Source: Crocodylus rhombifer
Lineage: Eukaryota > Chordata > Crocodylia > Crocodylidae
Direction: 5' to 3'
Assembly: GCA_038503035.1 (NCBI GenBank)
Contig: JAVSML010000943.1
Span: 192,841 to 256,840 of the forward strand
DNA length: 64,000 bases
Under the pieces are notes generated by a model that worked only from the letters and a program-made list of their open reading frames with translations, did not search any database and was not told the DNA's origin. The position numbers were made by a program, and so were the translations under genes. This document shows positions 55,504 through 64,000 of the stretch, piece after piece. The number at the start of each line of letters is the position of its first letter. The first letter of the stretch is position 1.

Positions 55504-56276
55504 GTATGAATGCGAGTGAGTGACTGATTGCTTAGCCAGTAGCTAGTTACAATAATGAGTTAACAAGCAAGGATTAACACCTAGGAAATCGTAGAGTAAT
55601 TAGAGGAAAGGATTAATACAGAACCCAGAACTCCATAAAACTTCATTGGTAAAGGAACAGAAGCCTCGGTTTGAGTTAATCAGCACTGGAGACCGGCTAT
55701 TGGGACTGAATAACTCCCAATCAGCCACTTTTAGAGCCTGGACAATGCCAAAACCTAAATTAATCAAAATCACCAATGGACACTCGGAACTGCATGTACC
55801 AATGGACATGACCCCAGGGGCTGACAGCTGTCCCCTGACAACCGCCCAGGAGACTTCTCACAAGAGTCAGGGACCCCTGGATTGGGCAAATCTGAAAACT
55901 GGGGGGAGCACAGAAGTCTGCCAGAGGAGGATAAGAGGCAATGAAGAGTGACCCTCAGTGGTGTTCTCTTGACCTGACCAGCACTCTACCCATCTAGCCA
56001 GAAGAACCAGCTGGCAACCTCCTCCTGGAAACAACACCACTTGGAGAAAACACTACTGGCCATCAATGGCAGACTCCAACACATAGAACAGGTATACCTG
56101 ACACCGGTGCTCTATTGCAGCTGCTACACATGTATGTGTATTTAAGAGACAGTACCCCTCATAATTTGAAGGTTTGATTGATTTTTTTTACTCTATTAAT
56201 TTTGCACATTCCGTCTAATAAATAAGAATTTTAAGGATCCTGGGAGTTCGTTATTTGTAGCCAATGCACTGCAACA
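55504..56276 (+). mobile_element. LTR of an endogenous retrovirus-type element
   Basis: TG near 55504 to CA at 56276. A TATTTAAG box at 56139-56146 precedes by 78 bp the signal AATAAA at 56217-56222, giving a gammaretrovirus-like U3-R-U5 layout with a short R. The right edge AACA is followed at once by TGG (56277), the usual start of a primer-binding site. The 5' edge is uncertain. The 101-aa frame inside (55646-55951) has no retroviral motif. Confidence 0.48.
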
Positions 56277-56400
56277 TGGCTGGGATGCTTGTCAACTGGG
56301 ACCTAACTTGAGTCCGGAGGGGATCTGGTACAAAAGTTCGATAGGCCAGTCTAACTTAAACCATGACCATGACACAAATGCCGATTTTGTCTCTTGCCCT
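56277..56400 (+). other. Possible leader behind the LTR, then truncated
   Basis: G+C-richer sequence with TGGCTGGGATGCTTGTCAAC and GAGTCCGGAGGGGATCTGG after the LTR's last CA, before A+T-rich DNA. It would be a primer-binding site and short leader with all genes lost. Confidence 0.35.
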
Positions 56401-57219
56401 TTCAACTCTTGTTAATTAATAATGGGCCAGCTGCAGTTTATTGAACCTCCTTGATCTACAGAATTGGGTAGGTATTATGAATAGGAAAATTTTGTTAATG
56501 TGTTTCCGTGAGACCTGTAATATTTACTTCTTTTTAGGCCTGAAATAGCATAAGAAGAGACTGTTCTGTAGTACTTATGCATTTTAAAAGACCCATTCCA
56601 AAAGATCTGCCAGAGAAGCAATCAAAGGGTGGAAAAAAATCTCAACTAAGATTTTTCATGCCTCAGTACATAGTCATATAGTATTTAAGGTTTCAATCTT
56701 ATGTGAATGTGTCCCTTTCCTTTCCCAACGAAAATTTTAATATTGTCAAGAAATATTGTATTCAGGAAATAAAAGGTTTTCAGGCAAGAAAAAAAGAAAT
56801 CTGACGAATGAAAGTGTACCAGAACAAGGAATATTTTGAACGCAAACTTCACAGCTTACTTAAAAAGCTAGCAGAACAAAACCTGCCAGTAGCATGGCCC
56901 CAGGAAAAGCCCAGAACAATTTGCATAACTACAGTAAATATGTCATTCATTTGGAGTTAATCTGAGAGGCTACTACTGCTTTCTCAACTCTGTACTGCTC
57001 TACTTTTGGAGATATGAGGCTTGAGTCACTGTTGTTTTGAACAGTCTGAAAATGCAAGCTGTGCTACATTTATGACATGTTTAACCTCCTGACAAGATGA
57101 AATATTATAAGAGGGAACATCTTCAACAGGAGGATTTCTCATTAACTATTGGACAGTTTTGCATATTTTGGCAAAATTTATAACCAATCTCAATCTTTTA
57201 ATGAGCCTACTGAAGTTTA
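56401..57219. other. A+T-rich non-coding stretch
   Basis: Nothing recognised. Confidence 0.4.
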
Positions 57220-57765
57220 TTATGATTGATTCAGCAAGGTACTTAAGTAACTTCCTCCTAATCTTCAACTTAAATTTCTGCTGCTGAAGCTTGAGGCCAT
57301 TGCTCCTAGGTCTGTTTCCTACAGTCAAAGAGAAAAGCCCATTTCCATCCTCTTTGTAATCACCCTGCAAGTATTTGAAGAGCATTTTCAAATTCCATCC
57401 CCTTCCCCACACCAAGTCTTCTCTTCTCCAGACTAAATAACCCTATGCTTTCCACCTTTCCTCATAAGGATGGCCTCTCAGGCCCCTGATCATCTTTTTT
57501 GCTCAGCACATGGAGAGTTTGGAAGGAGTCCAATCTTACTTAAAGTATGGAGCCCAAAACTGAACACGGCACTCCTGATGAAGCCCCACCTCGTGCTGAA
57601 TACAATGGAAGAATCACTTCCTTTTGTTTTGCAAATTACATTCCTGTTAATGCAACCTAATATACTGTTGCTTTTTTGTAACAAGAGAACACTTTTAGCT
57701 CACATTTGGCTTATAGTCTACTGTAACCCTTTCAGCAGTATTGCAGCCTAGTCTGCTTTTCATTT
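57220..57765 (-). mobile_element. CR1 LINE 3' part, older subfamily
   Basis: Reversed blocks: CTTAAATTTCTGCTGCTGAA, CTTGAGGCCATTGCTCCTAG, GAAAAGCCCATTTCCATCCT, TTCAAATTCCATCCCCTTCC, CTTCTCTTCTCCAGACTAAA, and AGCCCAAAACTGAACACGGC followed by CTCACATTTGGC. Minus frames carry NGLKLQQQKFKLKIRRKLLK (57415-57146) and CINRNVICKTK (57490-57684). It is 5'-truncated and lacks a clear terminal repeat. Confidence 0.78.
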
Positions 57766-60400
57766 TTCTGAAAACTTGACAAGGAATCCGTTTTAGGGGA
57801 AAGTGTTGATTTAGGTGCCATGGCTTAATTTATAAGTTTTATTTATTTATTCAGTGAGACTATTTAAATATAGTCTTAAGTACTCTTGTAAAAAAATCAA
57901 CACAAAATTGGCCAAGAGAAATCTTACATTGACATTACTTTGAAATATTAGTTAAGTGAGGCGTTCTTTTCATTTTCGTCTTATAAAAAATATCAATAGC
58001 TGAGAGGGTACATGATGTTTAATGTGTTTACTTACCTGCTATCAGGATCTTTAGTTCAGAGTTAATGAAGCTCTGCAGCCTCTACATATGACTGTTCACC
58101 CTACGCAGCCAAACAAGTTATGCAATTTTATTTTCCTTGAAGAAGCTCTTAAATTACAAGAAAAAGATTGAATAATCTTCAAATGATTTCAGGTATTAGT
58201 AATTACTGAGTTGGAAAAAATAATTTTTGCAGAAATTACAGCCCTCCAGTAAAAAGGTGGTGATGATTTCTAAAATAAAAAAAAAGTCTGATTAAATTTG
58301 ATATTAGTTAAACTGAGAAAAAATAGGAGTCACATTTACATTTCTCTTCAGTTTTCTTCTTCATACCATCCAAACTCTCCTTCTTTTTCTTTTCTTAGAA
58401 TCTACAGCTCCTCTGAACCATTGGGAAGTTGCCAAGGTTTCAAAAGACTTTTCATCATGCTCCATAAGCAACATTTGTCTATCCCAACCATGCAGTTGAT
58501 CCAGTAAAACATATCACCCACAGAAATCCTTGCTTTTGTATGTGCAACATTAGGATGGCCATAGCATTTATACGGCTCCCAATTTCTCTCTGTCAGATTT
58601 TTTTTTTCACTTTATACCTAGAGCTGCCTGAAAACCAGGGTTTCCAATTTTTATAACACACGTTAGATAAAATATGCTGGAAGTCCTTGGAATAGGGACT
58701 AATATCCAGACCTCCCATGTCTCAGGTGTGGACTCTAACATCTAAACGAGAGGTTAATGATCTCTGGACTAAAAATCTTCATTTCTTTTCTACAGAGTGG
58801 AACAGCTTCAACAAGAAGGACTGAGAATGTTCCCCAACCCTACACCTAAATATCCTGTAGCTTTGTGCTTAGAGCAGGGGCAGGCAATTATTTCAGGTGG
58901 AGGGCTGCTTACTGAGTTTTGGCAAGCCATCAAGGGCCATCTTTTTTTGTGGCCTGAGTGTCCACAAAGTAGAGGGAACACATGGGCATTGGGCAGGGAT
59001 TCTCTCTCAGCAGCAGTCATAAAAAGTATAGACATGGCCGCCTTTCTCCATGCATTTTATATAGCCACCTGACTCAAGACTATTTACTCTACTTTGGGAT
59101 TAGACACAGCTTATACTAAGTCCTTTTTGTGTATCTGCGCCCTGTTTGTTTATGATAAAAAAAATTACGACAAAACAGGAAACATAATCTAGATTTTCCA
59201 ACTATAACATCCCAACCACTGAACCATCCCTTCTCTCTATCTACATAGATTTTGGCTGATCTCTCACTCTCTCTCTCATGCACACGCACAATCAAAGGAC
59301 AGAAAATTGATTTAAAAAGGACCTGTATAGCCAAGATGTAGCTGAAAATGCATGGTAAAAGTATCATTCTATACAGACTCACTTCAATTTTCCACCTCCA
59401 TATTAGGAACGAATTATCCATGGAAATATATACAAGTAAGCAGATCCAACAGCATGGCTTTTTTCCCAGCAAGGAAATCATATGATTTTTGCCATCTTCT
59501 TATATATTCTATACATGCATGGAAATTTGTTGGTAAATTGTCACTTGGAATTGGTGTAGGTAATACATGCCATTATGAATGAAGAAATGTTTATCCCATT
59601 CCATAGTAAGTTACATTCCATATGCTCATTTATATTGCCTTAGCTGCCTATTTTTTCACTGTTTTAAAGTTACCTTTTTCTTCTCCATTATGAAACAGAA
59701 TGCAGCTGAAAGTGAAGTTTTATTTTTTCAGTAAAATAGCATCAAAATGCTGTTTGATTAAAACCTCACTTGAATTTTCACAAAATTCTGCTTGCATGCT
59801 TCTCTCTGAACAGAATGTATGGTTTAGACTCTCAGCTGTTTTTGGTTGTTTTTTTTTATAGATTTTCAAGTCAATGGGTCAAGCTGATTTACATTAGCTG
59901 AAAATCAGGCTTTTTCCTTTAAAAATAGGACATATATCCTATGAGAATTTGTCTTCTTTCTAAGGATGCTGTCTCTAATGCCTACCACAAAAATTCAGAT
60001 AGGATGTTTGGCATCCGGGTTAATTCCTCTGGTCTGTAAGAAAAATGCTGATTAGATCTTTTCCAGAAAATAGGACATTCTGAAATGGAATGCAATGTGT
60101 TTTGTTATAATATGAACAGTAGGCTCATGTGTTTTAACTTTTCAGAAGTACAAGTGCCAGAGGGAGAAGAAATAAAACCAAGCAAATGACAGAAAGGTTG
60201 AAGTTACGTTTATGATACTATGCTGATGACTCTTCACATACATTGCTTAGCTGAACCTGCTTTGCATTGGATGGGCATGATTTTTCTTAAATTTTGTGCC
60301 TAGTTTTTTAAAGGGTGCTATGCTCTGAAAACTGACTATAAAAATGGCATATCTGTGTTTTATTTTTCTCTCTCATTATCTTGAATATCAAATATGTAAA
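57766..60400. other. A+T-rich non-coding DNA
   Basis: 58655-58755 (TAATATCCAGACCTCCCATG, GTGGACTCTAACATC) resembles a reversed MIR-type remnant, and a CTCTCT/CACACG run lies at 59261-59289. No gene seen; the 121-aa minus frame (59116-59481) has no family features. Confidence 0.4.
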
Positions 60401-61269
60401 TGTAGCCTGTCCAAGCTCAGAGGGGGAGGGACCCTTTCCTTCTCCTTCCCACTCTAACCACTCAGGGGTCCATCCTGGCATCTTTCCTGTCACATCTTGA
60501 TGTTATTCCTGGACTCGGATTCCCCCAGAGGTCAGGGGTCTTGCTTGAGGTCTTCAGCCCTTGTTTGGGTTTCAGTCCCCTGACCCTGACCCATGTTACT
60601 CTGTCTAGGCCCCTCTACCTGAAGTGCACTGTCCCAAGACTGTAGGCTCCCAGGCCCCAGCTCTATCCTTGTCCTCACAGGCTCTGGGCTTGACCCCTTA
60701 GACTCTTTTGCTACATACTACAGTCCTCAGTTGATAGCAATGCTCTCCCCAGGTACTGCCTGAGGTCTCCAAGCCTCTTGGACTCACAGTTGGGCCTTGA
60801 CCATCTCGGCCTTAGTCCACTTATGCTGCCTGACTCTTTTGGAAGGGTTTAGAACCTAGAGTGTCCCAGGCACCCTCTTGGTGGCCTTCCCCTCCATTAC
60901 AGCCAGAAGCCAGTCCTCCAGTACAAACTTAAATACAACAAAAGTATGCACATAGACTTCCAATCAAACATTTTCAACAATAAGCTAAATATATGGCCAA
61001 AATATTCATCTCTACTGCCTGGTGATGCACAGACATCCTTGAAGCTCTGCATAGTCTGGATTCCTTCCCCCTTGGTGGCTCAGACTGTGTCCCATTTGGC
61101 CCCCAAAGCATCCTAACCCCATCCCTGGATCACCTGATCCACCACTTCCACCCTAGACCTGTCAGTTGTCAGCTGCACATTATTGGCTGCACCTAGGGTG
61201 GCAGTCTCTGCCACTATTAGTCCTTCCAGGAGGATAGAGCTAGCCACCTGCTCCCTGGCTCCCTCTCAT
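60401..61269 (-). mobile_element. Possible LTR of an endogenous retrovirus-type element
   Basis: G+C-rich island with TG at 60401 and CA at 61268-61269 (TGAGAGGGAGCCAGGGAG on the minus strand). A GTATTTAAG box (complement at 60929-60937) could be the promoter. No AATAAA was found, no target duplication is seen, and the edges are soft. Confidence 0.35.
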
Positions 61270-61548
61270 TTTCAATAATGGGGGTAGGTGGTAACTCTGA
61301 AACTCATGCTAAGTTGCGGCCTAATCACAAAAGTTAAAATACAAAATACTGATGCTAACTGCATTGTGCAAGAGGATGTAAGTTTATGGCTAGGCCATCT
61401 AAGAATAAATGATGAGGTATCTCTTCCAGCTTATCTTACTATATTCATGATGATTTTAAGTAGGCTGCTAGTTATCTGGTATGTAACCATGTGAAATGTA
61501 TATCCTTGATTAATTAATATGGTAAATATTTATCTTGTAATTAACTCA
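61270..61548. other. Short A+T-rich stretch
   Basis: Nothing recognised between two LTR candidates. Confidence 0.3.
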
Positions 61549-62180
61549 TGTTATGTACAGGAAGAGCCATTCTCCATATGTGATGGATGTCTCCTTCTGA
61601 TTTATTTCCATTTTGGCTAGTGGTTCACTTGATTTTTGTCTCAAGGACATTCCCCAGAACTTTTGTGTTTTTCCTGGTTGTTTCTTGATATCTTGTTCTT
61701 GATATGTTCCAAAGGTAGTAAAACTGGATAACCTCTTGTCCTCAGGAAGGTCATTCACTCAGAATGGAATGCTCTGATAACCAGTAATGAGTAGTTTGAT
61801 TAACAGGATTTTCCTGTCAGTTACTGATTGAGACACTCTCTCTCTCTTAATTTATACAACTAAAAGAAAGATTTGAACATGCTAGACTAACGGTATTAAA
61901 AAGCAATGAAACAGCTAACATTGTGCTCTTCAAGAGTGAGAAATCTCTCTGACACAAACTGCTGCTCCACACAGCTATCTCGAGAAGCTTTAAGAAACAA
62001 ACCATCTCTCTTGTCACCTGTTTGGTGAGAAATCATCACCTTATTACTGGACTTTACTTTGGTTTGGGTTCATTTGACTTTGAATACTTGTAGTAAATAA
62101 AGCCTTTCTGTCATTCATCGAATGAGGTGTTGTGTTAATCCCTAGGCTAGTTTGGAATCCTAGCTTTTTATTTTCTAACA
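61549..62180 (+). mobile_element. Solo LTR-like element
   Basis: Starts TGTTATGTACAGG and ends TTTTCTAACA, TGTTA…TAACA ends like those of the LTR at 23098. AATTTATACA (61849-61858) may be the promoter box and AATAAA at 62096-62101 the polyadenylation signal, 250 bp later. U5 then runs 80 bp to the end. No internal genes. Flanking bases (AACTCA / GTAAAG) do not give a clear duplication. Confidence 0.52.
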
Positions 62181-62289
62181 GTAAAGCCTCATTACAGTAG
62201 AGACTTTCTTCTAACAACCACTAGCCCTACATATTCATCTACTTACAATCATCAATAAAAGGATTGCCCTTTAGAAGTTATGTAGGTTT
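62181..62289. other. Short non-coding stretch
   Basis: Nothing recognised. Confidence 0.3.
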
Positions 62290-62416
62290 TATGCTATACA
62301 AATAAAAATAAGAAGGTTGAGGTCCACTAGTGAGAGTGGTAGATGCACCTTGGGAGACCAGAGCCAATTCCTTGTTCTGTCATGCACTTTCTCTTGACCT
62401 GGGGAAAGTCACTTAA
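62290..62416 (+). repeat. Possible MIR-type SINE remnant
   Basis: GACCAGAGCCAATTCCTTGT, then CTTGACCTGGGGAAAGTCACTTAA, matches the MIR B-box-to-core line (TGTGACCTTGGGCAAGTCACTTAA). Confidence 0.4.
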
Positions 62417-62440
62417 GGTGTTGACAGACATGCAGCTGCC

Positions 62441-62486
62441 TGGTCTAACTCATAGCACTTCACAGAAAGTGCTATGAGTTAGACCA
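62441..62486. repeat. Perfect 20-bp hairpin
   Basis: Left arm 62441-62460 and right arm 62467-62486 are exact reverse complements, with a 6-base loop (CACAGA). It lies just after a MIR remnant, in a stretch starting GGTGTTGACAGACATGCAGC, probably a young foldback transposon. Confidence 0.9.
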
Positions 62487-62499
62487 ACTCTCCCAACCC

Positions 62500-62819
62500 A
62501 ACAGATGTTTACTGTTGACTTGGGAGGGTGGGAGAATTGAGCTCCACTTTGGAGCTGATCCAGCTGAGGAGATGCAAGTCTGCATCTTCCCTCCCTTAGC
62601 CCTGCTCCCAGGTCTGGTGTGGTTTGTACAATGGGCGAGGGAGAAGAAGGGAGTGGAGAAAGCTCAGTCTAGGATTTGCCCAGCCTGAGCTGGAGTGGAA
62701 GTGGGTGGATTGGAGCTCCTTGAGGCAGGGGTCTCCCATCCATTCCCACCCCTTAGTGCAAGCTGGGCAAAACCCAGCCCAAGCTCCCTCTTCTTCTTCC
62801 CCCCTGTCCCAGGGGCTTG
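62500..62819. other. G+C-rich stretch with purine/pyrimidine bias
   Basis: GAGGGAGAAGAAGGGAGTGG then CCCTCTTCTTCTTCCCCCC. No element ends found. Confidence 0.3.
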
Positions 62820-64000
62820 GAAAATAAGGGACACTTACCTGCAGCCCAAGACAGGAGAGACACGGAACTGGAGGGAAAACCCACGTGGCTTGTTAGCCGC
62901 CTCTTTGTACAGCTCCGGCCAGGAGCTGACATCGGTGTCAGATGCCAGCCAGCAGATTTAAAAATGGCAGCCGCTGCTTCGGAGGAGGGGATAGCCTGGA
63001 GGCCAGGCTGTAGTCAGCTCCAGCGACGGCGCAGGCTCCGTGGACAAGTCAATGGGGAGCCAGCATGATGGAGGGTGCAGTGGCTGAGGAGAGAGGCACG
63101 ACAACTGGGACACCGGAGGGTTGACCTAGGAGTGATGGACCGGGTAAGTGAAGAAAGACCGGGGCCTCTCAGGAAGAATCAAAGGACCCCGAAGTAAGTG
63201 CTGAGACAGTGGGCGCGGGCTATGCTGAAGAGGGGGTGAAGAACTGAGGACCACCCGGCCGGAGGGTGATCAGGGTGGGATCGCCACCGTGATCTTCGGA
63301 CTTCAATTGAGGGGCCCGAGCGGGCAATTAGTGAGCAACAGAGGGGAACCCCGCTCCCTGCTCATAGGGATCCTTGGTCAGGGATCTGGCGGAGGGTCAG
63401 CTAGGAATAGCAGGGATGCTAGAGTCCCCAAGTGGGGCATGAGGCACAGAAGTGCACGGGGTGGAGGGCTTGTGGTGAGGTGCCTATAGGGGTTACAGCT
63501 GAGGCCCCTATATAGGCTTGCATGAAGGTGCACGACCTCAGTCATACCCTACTGGTATTTGGGGCCTGAGGATGGGAACTGCATTAGAAGCTGGTGGGAA
63601 CAATGCTGGGTGGGCACGAGGAGGCAGAGCACCACAGGTGGCATGAGGACGGGGTGTAGGGGTGGCAGAGCCCCGTAAGCAACTGGCGGGCCAGGCCCTG
63701 GGCCACCAAGGGACCCATGAACTAGCCCTGCCCACTGGGGAACACCAAGTCATGGCAGACGAGAGTGGGGTTGGCGGCACGGGAGGAAGAACTACCCCGG
63801 TGATGAACCGGTCCAGAAGGGGTGGAGCCAACCTCCAGGAAAGCAGAACTCCTAGAAGCAGCTGGAGAAGGCCCGTCTGGGACACCCCCCATTCCAATCA
63901 TGGAGACAGCACCAGGGGCAGGATTGAGCTTCATCAGTCCAACCACCCAAGCAGACAGAAGTGTAATGAAGGCACTCTGCTCTGGAGCACCTTTATCAGA
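62820..64000. other. CpG-rich block running off the window
   Basis: Unlike the rest of the window, CpG is frequent (62890-63300: GCCGCC, GCGACGGCGCAGG, CCGGAGG, CCCGGCCGG). AGATTTAAAAATGG at 62956 could be a TATA-type box. CGGGTAAGTG at 63139 and AAGTAAGTGC at 63193 look like splice donors. The frames (66-119 aa) overlap and show no known domain. Either a young retroelement 5' end/LTR or a true promoter island with a first exon; I cannot decide. Confidence 0.35.

Noticed and set aside
58797..59072. 91-aa frame as an exon
   Set aside because: No domain, no good splice context, and the opposite strand is open over the same bases.

Overview
The window looks like non-coding nuclear DNA from a sauropsid vertebrate, most likely a crocodilian, with turtle as the main alternative. 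The evidence is a dense load of CR1 (chicken repeat 1) LINEs in both orientations. Several end in the CR1 3' signature (GATTCTATGATTCTATG-type repeats, or its complement). One CR1 tail at 31876 reads TAGGGTCGGAAGGGACCTC, a form I associate with crocodilians (recognition, not a search). There are also many short DNA transposons, LTR fragments and old MIR-type SINE traces. I found no convincing host gene, exon, tRNA or rRNA. Almost all open frames lie inside repeats or are chance frames, so the window is probably intergenic or a large intron.

Layout. 1-323 is the end of a hAT-type element. 1781-7118 is a cluster of CR1 pieces (+,-,+,+) broken by a MITE and by G+C-rich inserts. 7479-7993 is a long-inverted-repeat transposon with a Helitron-like core. 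9041-9632 is the first copy of a TTA-duplicating, PIF/Harbinger-like family, with more copies at 39824, 49773 and 54345. 12534-13189 is a hAT element with clear 8-bp target duplications. 13198-14810 is A+T-rich and repeat-poor with a look of conserved non-coding DNA. 14830-15860 is an old CR1-group ORF1 with an esterase domain. 16426-19200 holds a Penelope-like tail and an LTR-like block with nested tandem repeats. 23098-23697 is a retroviral-type solo LTR. 23795-27215 is one long CR1 split by a 962-bp LTR-like insert carrying a 45-bp minisatellite, and a second CR1 3' end follows directly. 35173-39540 holds another MITE, a G+C-rich block, and a CR1 that has lost its middle and was then hit by a hAT element containing a minisatellite. 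42215-43320 is a MITE with a hAT inside it. 43370-44100 is a different, decayed LINE. 44448-46940 is the most complete CR1 (minus strand). 46950-49250 is an unexplained G+C-rich block. 53119-57765 has a MITE, ancient L3/CR1 remnants and an LTR with leader. 60401-62180 has two LTR candidates. 62820-64000 is CpG-rich and runs off the window.

Nothing here forms a working pathway. The parts are related by insertion history: CR1s are the substrate, and MITEs, hAT elements and LTRs have landed in them, often leaving readable target-site duplications that date the layers. The best leads are the nested elements with checkable empty sites, the two strong hairpins (1821-1870, 62441-62486), the E-box/AP-1/E-box palindrome at 8411-8434, and the CpG-rich right edge. 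Family names rest on recognition of motifs and ends; no database was searched.
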